From assembly GCA_019894875.1 (NCBI GenBank), contig JAGXNR010000015.1:1-46116 (forward strand): a DNA stretch of 46,116 bases, in the 5' to 3' direction. The position numbers were made by a program, and so were the translations under genes. This DNA is from Promethearchaeota archaeon (lineage in GTDB: Archaea > Asgardarchaeota > Lokiarchaeia > Sigynarchaeales > SOKP01). Shown here piece after piece: positions 25,712 to 34,523 of the stretch. The first letter of the stretch is position 1, and each line of letters starts with the position of its first letter. The notes under the pieces were generated by a model. That model was given only the letters and a program-made list of their open reading frames with translations, searched no databases and was not told the origin of the DNA.

Positions 25712-26311
25712 ATGACGAATTTAAAATATAAATGTATGATGGGAGGTATTTGTTGCCATGAAATACCTGGAGATTATGTTAAAAGAATTCCAATTTATCC
25801 GGAAGAAGCAGATAAATTAATTGAAATAGCAAAAGAACGTGAAATAGAATTTAAAATAATCGAAGATCTCATTTTCCCTGATACTAAAAATAACAAAATT
25901 CTGGTTCTGACTTATCGGATAAGATTAGATAACGAATCTCAAGGATGCCCTTTTTATGATAAAAATAACGGGTGTACCGTTCATAACATTAAACCATTGG
26001 CATGTCAAGCATATCCTCTTGCTTTAAAACAAATCGATGCATTTAATTTTGAAATTTCGATTGATCCCTTATGCAATTTTGTTGTAAATAACTACGAAGA
26101 ACTGGAAACTGTAGATTTAGAAAATTTAAAAAAAATTTTTCAGGAGGAATATCCGAAAGCTGAAATATTTTATCGCAAAAACAAAAGAATTATGTTTAAA
26201 ATCAGGGAATTAGAAGTTACAAATCAAATTTCTATACCACGTGAGATAAGTTTAGAAAATTTTAATGAATATTTGAAGGTATGGGATCGGAAAGAGATTC
26301 GGGTTAAATAG
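25712..26311 (+). CDS. YkgJ-type CxxCxxxCC zinc/iron-cluster protein
   Basis: 199 aa. The N-terminus has CMMGGICCHEIPGDYV with the family's CC pair, followed by GCPFYDKNNGCTVHNIKPLACQAYPL, whose three cysteines complete the CxxCxxxCC-type (YkgJ, UPF0153) metal site. Proteins of this family are thought to bind zinc or an iron-sulphur cluster; their role is mostly unknown. The C-terminal 70 residues are charged and lack motifs. No operon partner: the upstream PAC2-like gene is divergent and the downstream SWIM gene is convergent. Confidence 0.82.
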   Translation: MTNLKYKCMMGGICCHEIPGDYVKRIPIYPEEADKLIEIAKEREIEFKIIEDLIFPDTKNNKILVLTYRIRLDNESQGCPFYDKNNGCTVHNIKPLACQAYPLALKQIDAFNFEISIDPLCNFVVNNYEELETVDLENLKKIFQEEYPKAEIFYRKNKRIMFKIRELEVTNQISIPREISLENFNEYLKVWDRKEIRVK

Positions 26312-26358
26312 AAAGGTACAATTTCGAAAGTTAATGAAAACTCAACAATAAACGATAA

Positions 26359-26751
26359 CTATATTTGTAATTTTAGTTCACGTACTAATTCCTTAAATCT
26401 GTTATCCTCTAAGGTGGTTTCTTTAAAATTATGCAATGCTTCGCTTATTATTTGAGCAATAATATGTTTACAAAAATTTCGGTTTCTATTTATTACCACG
26501 CTTTTATAATAATCTTGACAAGAGCAAAATAATTTTGGATAAATTAAGTGTTCCTGATTTTTTCCCATTGCCACCCAAACTACCCTATTTGAAGGTTTAT
26601 AAGTATATTTAGTAATGCCTCTTTTTAAAGTCTCCAACACATCAGAAGATTTATCTGGGAATACGAGTTCTAAGAAATTTATGAAATCTTCATCTATCAA
26701 CTGTTTTTGCTTAACTTTCTCAAAAATCTTCAACAATAAACCATCCGACAT
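26359..26751 (-). CDS. SWIM zinc-finger protein, ZSWIM7/Sws1-like
   Basis: 130 aa. The SWIM motif is C76, C78, C94, H96 (FCSCQDYY, then FCKH). Its length, single-domain layout and flanking segments (LFCSCQDY...FCKHIIAQIISEAL) resemble ZSWIM7/Sws1, which works with Rad51 paralogues in homologous recombination. No RadA-like gene lies next to it in this window, so the recombination role is inferred from family resemblance only. It is convergent with the YkgJ-type gene and probably has its own promoter. Confidence 0.72.
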   Translation of the reverse strand: MSDGLLLKIFEKVKQKQLIDEDFINFLELVFPDKSSDVLETLKRGITKYTYKPSNRVVWVAMGKNQEHLIYPKLFCSCQDYYKSVVINRNRNFCKHIIAQIISEALHNFKETTLEDNRFKELVRELKLQI

Positions 26752-27071
26752 TATTTTAATATTAAAACAAGGAAGCTTTTATTCTTAATGAGATCGACAT
26801 CTTTTTACTAGAGACGAAATTTAGTTAAAAATCACCAATAAAAATGTAATCATTTTTCTCCAAAAAAAAAAGGATTTTAAATTACTATTTTGAAAAATCT
26901 TAATGTAGTTCCATCAATGAAAAATTAATAAATTTCTTTTATTTTTGAAAGTATTTGAAAACTAATATTTCAAATTTTTTCATTTAGAGATTAAAAAATT
27001 ATTTGTTTTATGTAGAATAATATATCTAGCAACAGTCATATTGTTATACAATATGTGATAGAGTTGTTTAC
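26752..27071. other. Intergenic region before the glycosyltransferase
   Basis: About 320 AT-rich bases between divergent genes. I see no small gene, repeat or structured RNA; homopolymer runs of A make promoter calls unreliable. Confidence 0.4.
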
Positions 27072-28376
27072 TTGTTGCATAAAATATTATTTCTCCCAAC
27101 AAGATTTTTCCCAGCAATATCTGGAGCTGAATTCTATTTTCAGCGTCTCGCAGAGATCTTAATCGGAAGTTATAATTATAACATAGATATTTATACTTCA
27201 AATGCAATAGATTTTAAAGCTTTAAGGAATCCTAATGGAAAAATTATAACTCCACAAGAAAACAATTTCTATAAGGTGAATAACCTTAAGATAAATAGAT
27301 TTCCTGTAAACTACGAACACTCTGAGGAACAGATTATTAATAAATTGAATTCCATTCCTGCATTTAAAGAATTAAATTTACTTGATATACATTTAGTAAA
27401 ATTTATAAAAAATGGACCTTATCTTAAAGATTTATTGGATTACTTATTAAATAAACCAGTTTCAGATTATGATTTAATCCACACCACTTTTTTTCCGTAT
27501 TTTAATTGTATTATAAGTCTGATTATTGGAAACGCAATAAATAAACCAGTAATCTGCACTCCTTTTTTTCATTTTTCAAATCCTCGATATCTTGATATAA
27601 ACTTAGTTCATTTGTTGAAAAAATTTGATCTATTAATTGCATGTACTAATCTCGAAAAACAATTCCTTGTTCGGAAGTACAATATACTACCTAAAAAAAT
27701 AATAGTAATTCCGATGGGTGTTGATCATGAAAAATTCAAAAATATCTCAAAAAAAGCCATGAATTCCTCTTACTTTAAGCAGAAATTTTTTCGTAAACGA
27801 GAAAAAAAATTCCATTTAATATTGTTTTGTGGTTACAAGAATTATGAGAAAGGTGCTATATCAATATTGAAATCAATACCATATATTTTGAAAAAAATTA
27901 AAAAAGTGTATCTTGTGTTTATTGGACCCTCAACGCCCGCTTTTAATCGGGAATTATCCAAAATTACTAAGCTTAAAAATACAAGAATAATCAATTTCAC
28001 ACCGGATAACTTAACAGGATATTTTGATAAAAAAAAGATAGCAGCCTTTAGAGAGGCAGATATTTATTTGATGCCAAGTCGAAGTGATGCGTTTGGAATT
28101 GCGTTCTTAGAAGCTTGGGCTGCGGGTAAACCTGTTATAGGCGCAAGAATCGGGGCAACTACAGAAGTAGTAAGGGAAGAGATCGATGGATTATTAGTCG
28201 AATTTGACAATCCTATCGATATTGCTAACAAAGTTATCAAATTACTAAAATCCAAGAAATTGCGGAAAAAACTTGGTTATACTGGTCAAACGAAGGTATC
28301 TCAAAATTATACATGGGAATTGGTTGCTGAAAAAACCCATCAAACATATCAAAATTTAATTAAAATAAATCAATAA
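27072..28376 (+). CDS. GT4-family glycosyltransferase
   Basis: 434 aa, GT-B fold. The N-terminal domain begins FLPTRFFPAISGAEFYFQRLAEIL, typical of family 4 enzymes with an acceptor-binding Gly-rich loop. The C-terminal nucleotide-sugar domain has GVDHEKF, LILFCGYKNYEKG and, near residues 332-352, MPSRSDAFGIAFLEAWAAGKPVIG with the family's E-x7-E-like arrangement. The start is TTG (27072 or the next codon, 27075). The PLP-enzyme gene follows by 7 bases, so they form one operon. The substrate is unknown; glycan or glycolipid synthesis is likely. Confidence 0.88.
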   Translation: MLHKILFLPTRFFPAISGAEFYFQRLAEILIGSYNYNIDIYTSNAIDFKALRNPNGKIITPQENNFYKVNNLKINRFPVNYEHSEEQIINKLNSIPAFKELNLLDIHLVKFIKNGPYLKDLLDYLLNKPVSDYDLIHTTFFPYFNCIISLIIGNAINKPVICTPFFHFSNPRYLDINLVHLLKKFDLLIACTNLEKQFLVRKYNILPKKIIVIPMGVDHEKFKNISKKAMNSSYFKQKFFRKREKKFHLILFCGYKNYEKGAISILKSIPYILKKIKKVYLVFIGPSTPAFNRELSKITKLKNTRIINFTPDNLTGYFDKKKIAAFREADIYLMPSRSDAFGIAFLEAWAAGKPVIGARIGATTEVVREEIDGLLVEFDNPIDIANKVIKLLKSKKLRKKLGYTGQTKVSQNYTWELVAEKTHQTYQNLIKINQ

Positions 28377-28383
28377 TGAAAAT

Positions 28384-29604
28384 ATGAAGAAACTCTCAGG
28401 AAATCCTTATATTATTAGAAAAAATGGGAAAATAATAATTGATTCATTAACCTTGGACGATTTAATGGAGAAATATGAGACCCCATTGATGGTATTCATT
28501 GAAAATAGAATCAGAGACAATATTAAGTCTTTCAATAGTATATTCAATGAAATCTTTGATAACTTCCAAAGCTTTTATTCAATGAAAGCTAATTATCTTC
28601 CTGAGATTTGCAAGATTGTTAATTCTGAAGGTGTGGGTGTAAAAATAGTAGGTGTACCTGAATTTAAATTAGCATTAAATCTTGGTTTTTCACCCGAAAA
28701 AATTATTATAGGTGGTCCATATTTACCAGAAGACCTAATAAAATTAAGTATTCAAAATAAAGTAAAAGAAATAATAGTCTATAATTTAAAAGATCTAAAA
28801 ATAATAAATTCTATAGCTCGAGAACATAACTGGTTTCAAAATATTTGTATTAGAGTAAATTCCCAGAAGTATAATAGTAATTTGGGAGTGAATTTAAGTG
28901 CTAATAATATTGGAATTCTCAAAAAATCAATAGAAACCTATCATAATATCAAAATTACCTCAATTTTATCTCATTTCGGTACTCAAATGAACAACATCGC
29001 ACAATTTGAAACTAACATTAATTCTTTAGTAACGAGTCTGAATCTGTTATTAAAGCATAATATTAATGTTAGAAATATAAATTTAGGTGGAGGATTCCCA
29101 GAAGCGACTGTAATGCCTCAAAATAAATTAAAGGAAATAGCTCAGACCATTAAAATTATACTTGATAGATCTGGAATTAGTTATGACACTATCTCATTTG
29201 AACCTGGAAGATATTTTGTTGGAGATTCTGGTATGTTTATAACTAAGATAGTCAAAGTAAATGAAGATCGGTGGATATTTTTAAATATTGGTAATCATAT
29301 CTGCCCAAAATTTGCACGATGTTCTCTAAGATTTTATAATGCTTCTCAAATTAATGAACCTCATAAATACAAAACTTCCATTGCAGGAATTATCCCTACA
29401 GACCAAGATGTATTAGCAAAAAACTATTTTTTTACCAAAAATTTAATAGAGCAAGAAATTGTGCTTGTAGCTAACACTGGTGCGTATTGTTTAACTTTTT
29501 CAAATCGCTTTCCTTATCCCTTACCAAAAATTATCCTTGTGAAGGATGAAAACTTCATTCCAATTTTTGATCCAATTCTTGATAAGGATTTTTCTTTAAT
29601 TTAA
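28384..29604 (+). CDS. PLP-dependent decarboxylase-like enzyme (LysA/group IV fold)
   Basis: Alanine-racemase-fold enzyme like diaminopimelate decarboxylase. The PLP lysine is K68 in YSMKAN, the phosphate-binding loop is GGGFPEA near residue 235, and EPGRYFVGDSG near 272 is also conserved. The C-terminal GAYCLTFSNRFPYPLP matches the GAY...N...P pattern. Where LysA has CESGDVLAK, this protein has PTDQDVLAK, so the catalytic Cys and substrate-sensing Glu are missing. It may therefore act on another substrate or not decarboxylate. It follows the glycosyltransferase by 7 bases, hinting at a shared pathway. Confidence 0.8.
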   Translation: MKKLSGNPYIIRKNGKIIIDSLTLDDLMEKYETPLMVFIENRIRDNIKSFNSIFNEIFDNFQSFYSMKANYLPEICKIVNSEGVGVKIVGVPEFKLALNLGFSPEKIIIGGPYLPEDLIKLSIQNKVKEIIVYNLKDLKIINSIAREHNWFQNICIRVNSQKYNSNLGVNLSANNIGILKKSIETYHNIKITSILSHFGTQMNNIAQFETNINSLVTSLNLLLKHNINVRNINLGGGFPEATVMPQNKLKEIAQTIKIILDRSGISYDTISFEPGRYFVGDSGMFITKIVKVNEDRWIFLNIGNHICPKFARCSLRFYNASQINEPHKYKTSIAGIIPTDQDVLAKNYFFTKNLIEQEIVLVANTGAYCLTFSNRFPYPLPKIILVKDENFIPIFDPILDKDFSLI

Positions 29605-29704
29605 GTCGAATATTGATTATTAGCACATAATATCCTAATAATACATTAATTCTAATTTTTTTATTCTTATTTTTTTGTAGTATAAATGACTGAAAGGAGT
29701 AATT

Positions 29705-30811
29705 ATGGAATCGTTTATCAAAAAGGCACGTAAAAGAGAAATAATCAGACCAACGGTAGAAAATTTTGGATATGCAAATATAAAGATTATCGGTTGCGGT
29801 GGTGCGGGGAATAATACCATTGATAGATTAATGAAGATAGGAATTAGAGGCGCAACATGTGTAGCTGTTAATACTGATTGCCAACATCTAGATAGTGTTG
29901 AGTCACATGTTAAAATATTAATTGGTAAAAATCTCACAAAAGGATTAGGTGCGGGGGGGAATCCCGAAGTTGGAAGAGCCGCAGCTGAAGAATCTCGGGA
30001 AGATTTAACCAAAGTTTTAAGGGAGTCTAATTTAGTGTTTATCACATGTGGTGAAGGAGGAGGTACTGGTACAGGAAGTGCCCCAATTGTGGCAGAAATA
30101 GCAAAGCTAGAAGGAGCAATAGTTGTAGGTGTAGTGACATTACCATTTGAAACAGAAATAGGACGTATTGATAAAGCTAAAATAGGTTTAAATCTACTAA
30201 AGCGTTATGTTGATACCTTAGTAGTAATTGATAATAATAGATTATTAGAAATTGCGCCTAATTTGCCAATAATTGAAGCATTTAGCGTAGCAGATGAGGT
30301 TTTAGCAACAATGGTAAAAGGTATTACAGAAACGATCTCTTTACCATCTTTGATCAATTTAGATTTCGCAGATGTCAGAACTATATTAAGTACAGGTGGC
30401 GTTGCTATTGTGGGTGTTGGTGAATCAGACAAAACTGATAATAGAGTTGAGGATGCAATTAGTGATGCATTAAATACTCCCTTATTAGACGTAAGTATTG
30501 AGGGCGCAAAAGGAGCCTTAATTCATATTTGTGGCGGTAATGATATGACACTTGCAGAAGCAAATTCAGTTGCTAAGAAAATTTCTGAAAAAATGGACGT
30601 GAATGATTCGATGGTGATTTGGGGTGCTAGGGTTTCGGATGAATTTGATGGATTTATTAGAGTTATGCTCTTGATAACAGGGATTAAATCTCCTCAAATT
30701 TTTGGGAGTGGGTATTCAATGAATAAGCCAACATTTCAATCAAATATTAAATCCTCAAAAATAAGTTTATCAGATGATATATTTAATATTAGTGAAGTTA
30801 CATTCGATTAA
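29705..30811 (+). CDS. ftsZ: Cell-division GTPase FtsZ
   Basis: Tubulin-family GTPase forming the division ring. After a short N-terminal extension, the fold starts with IIGCGGAGNNTIDRL (residues 28-42). The nucleotide signature GEGGGTGTGSAP is near residue 117. The T7/synergy loop follows, with ADEVLATMVKGI and NLDFADVRTILSTGG (Asp residues that activate GTP hydrolysis in the next subunit). The C-terminal domain ends in a short tail without a clear conserved peptide. A GGAG Shine-Dalgarno lies seven bases before the ATG. A hypothetical 121-aa gene follows by 41 bases. Confidence 0.96.
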   Translation: MESFIKKARKREIIRPTVENFGYANIKIIGCGGAGNNTIDRLMKIGIRGATCVAVNTDCQHLDSVESHVKILIGKNLTKGLGAGGNPEVGRAAAEESREDLTKVLRESNLVFITCGEGGGTGTGSAPIVAEIAKLEGAIVVGVVTLPFETEIGRIDKAKIGLNLLKRYVDTLVVIDNNRLLEIAPNLPIIEAFSVADEVLATMVKGITETISLPSLINLDFADVRTILSTGGVAIVGVGESDKTDNRVEDAISDALNTPLLDVSIEGAKGALIHICGGNDMTLAEANSVAKKISEKMDVNDSMVIWGARVSDEFDGFIRVMLLITGIKSPQIFGSGYSMNKPTFQSNIKSSKISLSDDIFNISEVTFD

Positions 30812-30852
30812 ATTTCATATCCCTTTTTATACCTTTAGTTAAATTAATTGGT

Positions 30853-31218
30853 ATGAATAGTAAGTTTTCTCAAGAAATACAAGATGAAATCGAAGAAATT
30901 CTAAATCGATTAGGGTTTTGGAAAGATATCTTTTATTTTAACACTGAAATTTACTATGATGGATGGGCTATTTTCCTGAGAGAGAAAAATCTTTACCCTC
31001 GTTGTATAGTTATTTTCAAATCTTATGAAAATGATTCATATTCCATTAAAAGCTTTGAAATTCACCTTCAAAATTTTAAAAAAGAGAATTTTAAAGAGTT
31101 ATATTTTGTAGAGAAAATTAAAAATCAGGATGCTCTTTTAATTGAATTGAAAGCTATCATATATGGTAAGGATTTAGGAAATCATGTTTTGAGAATGTGT
31201 AATGATACATTTTCTTAA
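30853..31218 (+). CDS. Hypothetical protein downstream of FtsZ (121 aa)
   Basis: I do not recognise it. A helix (QEIQDEIEEILNRLGF) is followed by beta-strands (IYYDGWAIFLREK, RCIVIFKSYEN, SYSIKSFEIHLQNF) and a helix with LLIELKAIIYGKD, a small alpha/beta domain without metal or nucleotide motifs. Its closeness to ftsZ (41 bases, same strand) suggests cotranscription, but nothing ties it to division. It ends five bases before the convergent Dim2 gene. Confidence 0.5.
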   Translation: MNSKFSQEIQDEIEEILNRLGFWKDIFYFNTEIYYDGWAIFLREKNLYPRCIVIFKSYENDSYSIKSFEIHLQNFKKENFKELYFVEKIKNQDALLIELKAIIYGKDLGNHVLRMCNDTFS

Positions 31219-31223
31219 CTGCC

Positions 31224-31781
31224 CTAGAATTCTGGTTTGTACATTTGTTTGAATTGTTCTTTCTTCTTATCATTATATTTATTTTCCAAATATTTCATAA
31301 CCATATGATGTGGCATTCCTTTTATCAACATACTTATTGCCTTTCGTGCAATTTGTAAATCTTCATACAATGCAATTACAGACACTGTTTTCCCGTAAAC
31401 AGAGACAAAACTCTCAGCAAATCTTTCAATAGCTTTTCTCATCTCTCCGTTCCTTCCGATAATTCGTCCTTTAACTCGTTTAACGTGCTTTTCTGATTTT
31501 CCCAAAATTGAAAGTAGGTTAAAAACTTCAATGTCATAATTTTCTTCAAGCAATTTCATAGCTTTACTAGGGTTAAAACCCCTATTAATTGCATTAACTA
31601 TTTTTTCAGCTGAGTAAACATTAAGGGGGATATAGTTAGGATCGTCTATATTAGGTAAAACCTCGCAGTCTCCTGACTTGCTATCTATATTAATATTAAC
31701 TCCTAAGGTTTTTTCAATCTCTTTCTTTATTTTCCCATCTATTCCGATCAGAACTGCTATTCTGTTTTTACCAATTCTCAT
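31224..31781 (-). CDS. KH-domain ribosome-assembly factor Dim2/Pno1-like
   Basis: 185 aa with two KH domains. The first is degenerate (IAVLIGIDGKIKKEIEKTLG). The second has the RNA-binding GxxG loop in GRIIGRNGEMRKAIERF near residue 108, followed by a helix and the C-terminal PHHMVMKYLENK typical of Pno1/Dim2. In eukaryotes this protein chaperones the 3' end of the small-subunit rRNA. It lies 45 bases downstream of RIO1 in the same direction, a conserved archaeal pairing for small-subunit maturation. Confidence 0.9.
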   Translation of the reverse strand: MRIGKNRIAVLIGIDGKIKKEIEKTLGVNINIDSKSGDCEVLPNIDDPNYIPLNVYSAEKIVNAINRGFNPSKAMKLLEENYDIEVFNLLSILGKSEKHVKRVKGRIIGRNGEMRKAIERFAESFVSVYGKTVSVIALYEDLQIARKAISMLIKGMPHHMVMKYLENKYNDKKKEQFKQMYKPEF

Positions 31782-31826
31782 ATTAAGGTTTTAAATTTTA
31801 ATATCTTTTAGAAGGTTTTAAGATTT

Positions 31827-32672
31827 TTAAACATCTACTTTGATCACATCATAATAGAAATCTTCTGGATCTGATGTCTTTATTCCTAACTTCGAAAAAA
31901 AGTTAAATATATTTTTGATGTCTCTTGCTAAATAAACCTCCGCTTTAGGGTGTTGAGTAGAAACAGCTTGAGATATATCTATAATAACAGGTTTTTGATT
32001 ATGATATAAAATATTAAATTCACTGAGGTCTCCATGAACTAATCTTGCTTTTTTATATAAATCTTTTATGAAACTTAAGATTTCCGAAAAAAGATTAACA
32101 GGATCCTTAGGGCTTTTAATGTCTTTTAATAGTGGGGCAGGTATAGATTCAAAACCGATATATTCCATTAATAAAATATTATTTCTAATGAAAATTGGTT
32201 CGGGAACACTCAAACCGACTTTATATGCTCTTTTTAGGTTTTTATATTCTTTACTTGCCCATAGAAAGATAACTTTTGAAACATTGTGCGGAATTTTTTT
32301 AAATCTTGGATCACCAACAATATAGTTTTTCATCCATCTTGAAGTGTTACTATCAATTTTGTATATTTTTATTGCAACTTCTTTTCCATTTTTATCGTAT
32401 GCTAAATATACATTAGCTTCCTTACCTGCAGATATTACACCTTCTACCCGTTCTAATGGTCCATTTACCAATAGTTTATTTAGATGAAAAATTGTGCGTT
32501 CATCAAATACAGACTCAATCACGGCTCTTTTTTTTGATTGATCTATCTTTTTAATTCTATTATAATCAATATTTTTTTTTTCTAATTGATCTATATCACT
32601 GTCGAATTTTCTTTCTGATTCATCTTCAATGAAATCATCACTATTATCTTCATTTTTATCAAATTCGTCCAA
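31827..32672 (-). CDS. RIO1-type atypical protein kinase
   Basis: Serine kinase/ATPase needed for late small-ribosomal-subunit maturation. An acidic N-terminus of about 45 residues precedes the ATP loop (VISAGKEANVYLAYD, about 79-93), the ATP-anchoring Lys in VAIKIYK, the catalytic HGDLSEFN near 213, and the metal-binding IIDISQAV near 231. STGxGKEA-type RIO1 loops vary here to ISAGKEA. The gene begins 13 bases after NMD3 and precedes Dim2, so all three are probably one transcript. Confidence 0.94.
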   Translation of the reverse strand: MDEFDKNEDNSDDFIEDESERKFDSDIDQLEKKNIDYNRIKKIDQSKKRAVIESVFDERTIFHLNKLLVNGPLERVEGVISAGKEANVYLAYDKNGKEVAIKIYKIDSNTSRWMKNYIVGDPRFKKIPHNVSKVIFLWASKEYKNLKRAYKVGLSVPEPIFIRNNILLMEYIGFESIPAPLLKDIKSPKDPVNLFSEILSFIKDLYKKARLVHGDLSEFNILYHNQKPVIIDISQAVSTQHPKAEVYLARDIKNIFNFFSKLGIKTSDPEDFYYDVIKVDV

Positions 32673-32685
32673 TTAACATTCCTCT

Positions 32686-33597
32686 CTATTTCTTATGATA
32701 AGTTTTTTCATTGAAAAAATAAGAATAATCTTTTATCAATTTAGTATTGGTTTTACTTCTTAGTATTATTTTGCTTTTTGTAATACTTTCAACAAAATAT
32801 TCTTCATCGTTTATCAATACCCTGTCGTTTAAGCCTATATATAGAAATTTAATTGAAGTTTTTAACCTGTAGAGATTTTTCCCTTTCTGATTATCCCTTC
32901 CCACTAATTTTTTTGTCCTTTTCAATAAGAAGTGATAATGAGATCTTAGAAATTTTATAATGTGATTCATTATTTCATTTGTACTAAGATATAAATCTAC
33001 TCCATATTTCTGATCCTCTACCTTTGTAATGTATTGCCTATGGTCTTTTTTAAAAAGATTTTCAGTAAAATTATATATCTCCTCTAAGATTTTGGGGATG
33101 ATTTCATATTGATTCTCATCCTTAACTCGTAATTGTAAAATAGATATAAAATATGTACCCCCCCGTATATTAGTGCAATTCCTACATAGGGAGTGATTTA
33201 AGATTAGTTGAACTACTATCTGGTGTTTTACATTTGAATTTCCCCTCAAAGTCCCACTAATAAGCACTTCCACAGATTTCAATAAATCTCTTGAAGAATA
33301 TACAAGAGAATTCTCATTAAATGAAAATAAAAACTCAATTTGCTCCTTTTTGACAAGTTGCTTTAATAAGAATTTTTGAATGACTTCACTCAGAATTGAA
33401 AATATGTCACCCTCAGAAGTTTCAAACCAAATATCCTTTTTGGAATAGCTTCCGCAATCAATACAAACATTTATTGTGAATTTATTAGGTAAATCGAATA
33501 GTGGATGTTCCTCTAAATAACAATTAAGGCACATCCCAATGTGAGGAGGATCTTTCTCTAATTTGTTTCCACATATTGCACAGAATCGATTAGGCAT
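32686..33597 (-). CDS. NMD3-like 60S/50S export-adaptor homologue
   Basis: Archaeal NMD3, which binds the large ribosomal subunit. The N-terminus carries zinc motifs C6/C9 (CAIC), C23/C26 (CLNC) and C45/C48 (CIDCGSYSKKDIW), plus a later CRNC near 142, matching the family. The middle and C-terminal OB/SH3-like parts follow (VGRDNQKGKNLYRLKTSIKF). Length 303 aa; no nuclear export tail, as expected in archaea. Its ATG overlaps the stop of the DUF424 gene (TAATG), indicating translational coupling. Confidence 0.92.
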   Translation of the reverse strand: MPNRFCAICGNKLEKDPPHIGMCLNCYLEEHPLFDLPNKFTINVCIDCGSYSKKDIWFETSEGDIFSILSEVIQKFLLKQLVKKEQIEFLFSFNENSLVYSSRDLLKSVEVLISGTLRGNSNVKHQIVVQLILNHSLCRNCTNIRGGTYFISILQLRVKDENQYEIIPKILEEIYNFTENLFKKDHRQYITKVEDQKYGVDLYLSTNEIMNHIIKFLRSHYHFLLKRTKKLVGRDNQKGKNLYRLKTSIKFLYIGLNDRVLINDEEYFVESITKSKIILRSKTNTKLIKDYSYFFNEKTYHKK

Positions 33598-33893
33598 TAC
33601 AACATCATCTTTATTGCCATTGGAACTCCATTTATAAACCTAACACCATTTCTTGATATTAAATTACACTCAATTACTTTTTCTATTATATTTTCCCCAA
33701 TTATATTGAAAAAAGAAGTTTCCTTTAAGATCTCAATAGCTACTTCTAAATCTATTAATCTCCCGCCAAAAAACTGATTAGATACTTCAATCCTTAAATT
33801 ATCCTCTTTAAAAACTTGATTTAGAAGTTCCTCATCACAACAAGCAATAGTTGCATCATCATTGTGATAGTGAACTTTAAGATACACTTTCAT
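33597..33893 (-). CDS. DUF424 protein, archaeal translation-linked
   Basis: About 98 aa. The DUF424 pattern is clear: MKVYLKVHYHNDDATIACCDEELL, then VSNQFFGGRLIDLE, NIIGENIIEKVIE and the C-terminal RFINGVPMA. The function is unknown, but the gene is usually found between aIF2-beta and NMD3 in archaea, as here. The frame extends to 33947, but that would overlap aIF2-beta by 32 bases; the internal ATG at 33893 gives the normal family start. Confidence 0.85.
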   Translation of the reverse strand: MKVYLKVHYHNDDATIACCDEELLNQVFKEDNLRIEVSNQFFGGRLIDLEVAIEILKETSFFNIIGENIIEKVIECNLISRNGVRFINGVPMAIKMML

Positions 33894-33915
33894 TGAGTAT
33901 TCTATACCAACTACT

Positions 33916-34329
33916 TTAATTTTCCCTAATTTCTTCTCTGGCACCACAAGCGGTACATTTCATATAATTCTTTTTTCCCTCTCTTTGAATTTGTGTGTCA
34001 GGTTTTTTACAAATACTGCACAATACATAAGTTTTAGTATAATTCTCAATCAATCGATTTAATACCTGTTCCTTATACTGTCCTTTTAAAAATAGTTGTT
34101 GACCTCTTATTTCACCCATTGTTCCTGCTTTTTTTAAAAAAACTCCTAAAAAATGTCTTCTATCTCTATTTAGCGTGCTAATAATTTTATTAAAATTGGT
34201 AATATATGTATTTCGGCTTTCAATTCTAAGTATTACCTTAGGGATTTCGAATCTTGATGATCGTTTTACATTTTCTGGAATCTTTTCATAAGCTTTATTT
34301 AAAAGTTCCTCGTAACTATTTCGATCCAT
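33916..34329 (-). CDS. Translation initiation factor aIF2 subunit beta
   Basis: Part of the heterotrimer that delivers initiator tRNA. The core has FEIPKVILRIESRNTYITNF, RHFLGVFLKKAGTMGEI and LKGQYKEQVLNRLI. The C-terminal zinc ribbon has C104, C107, C125 and C128 (CSIC...CTAC). Length 137 aa is normal for archaea, which lack the lysine-rich N-terminus of eIF2-beta. First gene of the run aIF2-beta, DUF424, NMD3, RIO1, Dim2 on the minus strand. Confidence 0.96.
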   Translation of the reverse strand: MDRNSYEELLNKAYEKIPENVKRSSRFEIPKVILRIESRNTYITNFNKIISTLNRDRRHFLGVFLKKAGTMGEIRGQQLFLKGQYKEQVLNRLIENYTKTYVLCSICKKPDTQIQREGKKNYMKCTACGAREEIREN

Positions 34330-34523
34330 AATAATTTCATCTATTCTTTTTACTTTAAATTTAAGTAATCAATCATAAGAAAAATATTTTTCCTTTATTT
34401 AAAAGATAATTTAGAAATTAAACTACAAAACTTATCTTTAATCCGAAAGAAATTTCTGTATAACTTTCGAAGTTTAATTTACCCTCTCTGGTATCTTTCC
34501 TAGTTCCTCAGTTTAGATTGAGA

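Noticed and set aside
33894..33947. N-terminal extension of DUF424 overlapping aIF2-beta
   Set aside because: It is not shared with the family, and the internal ATG matches the usual start.
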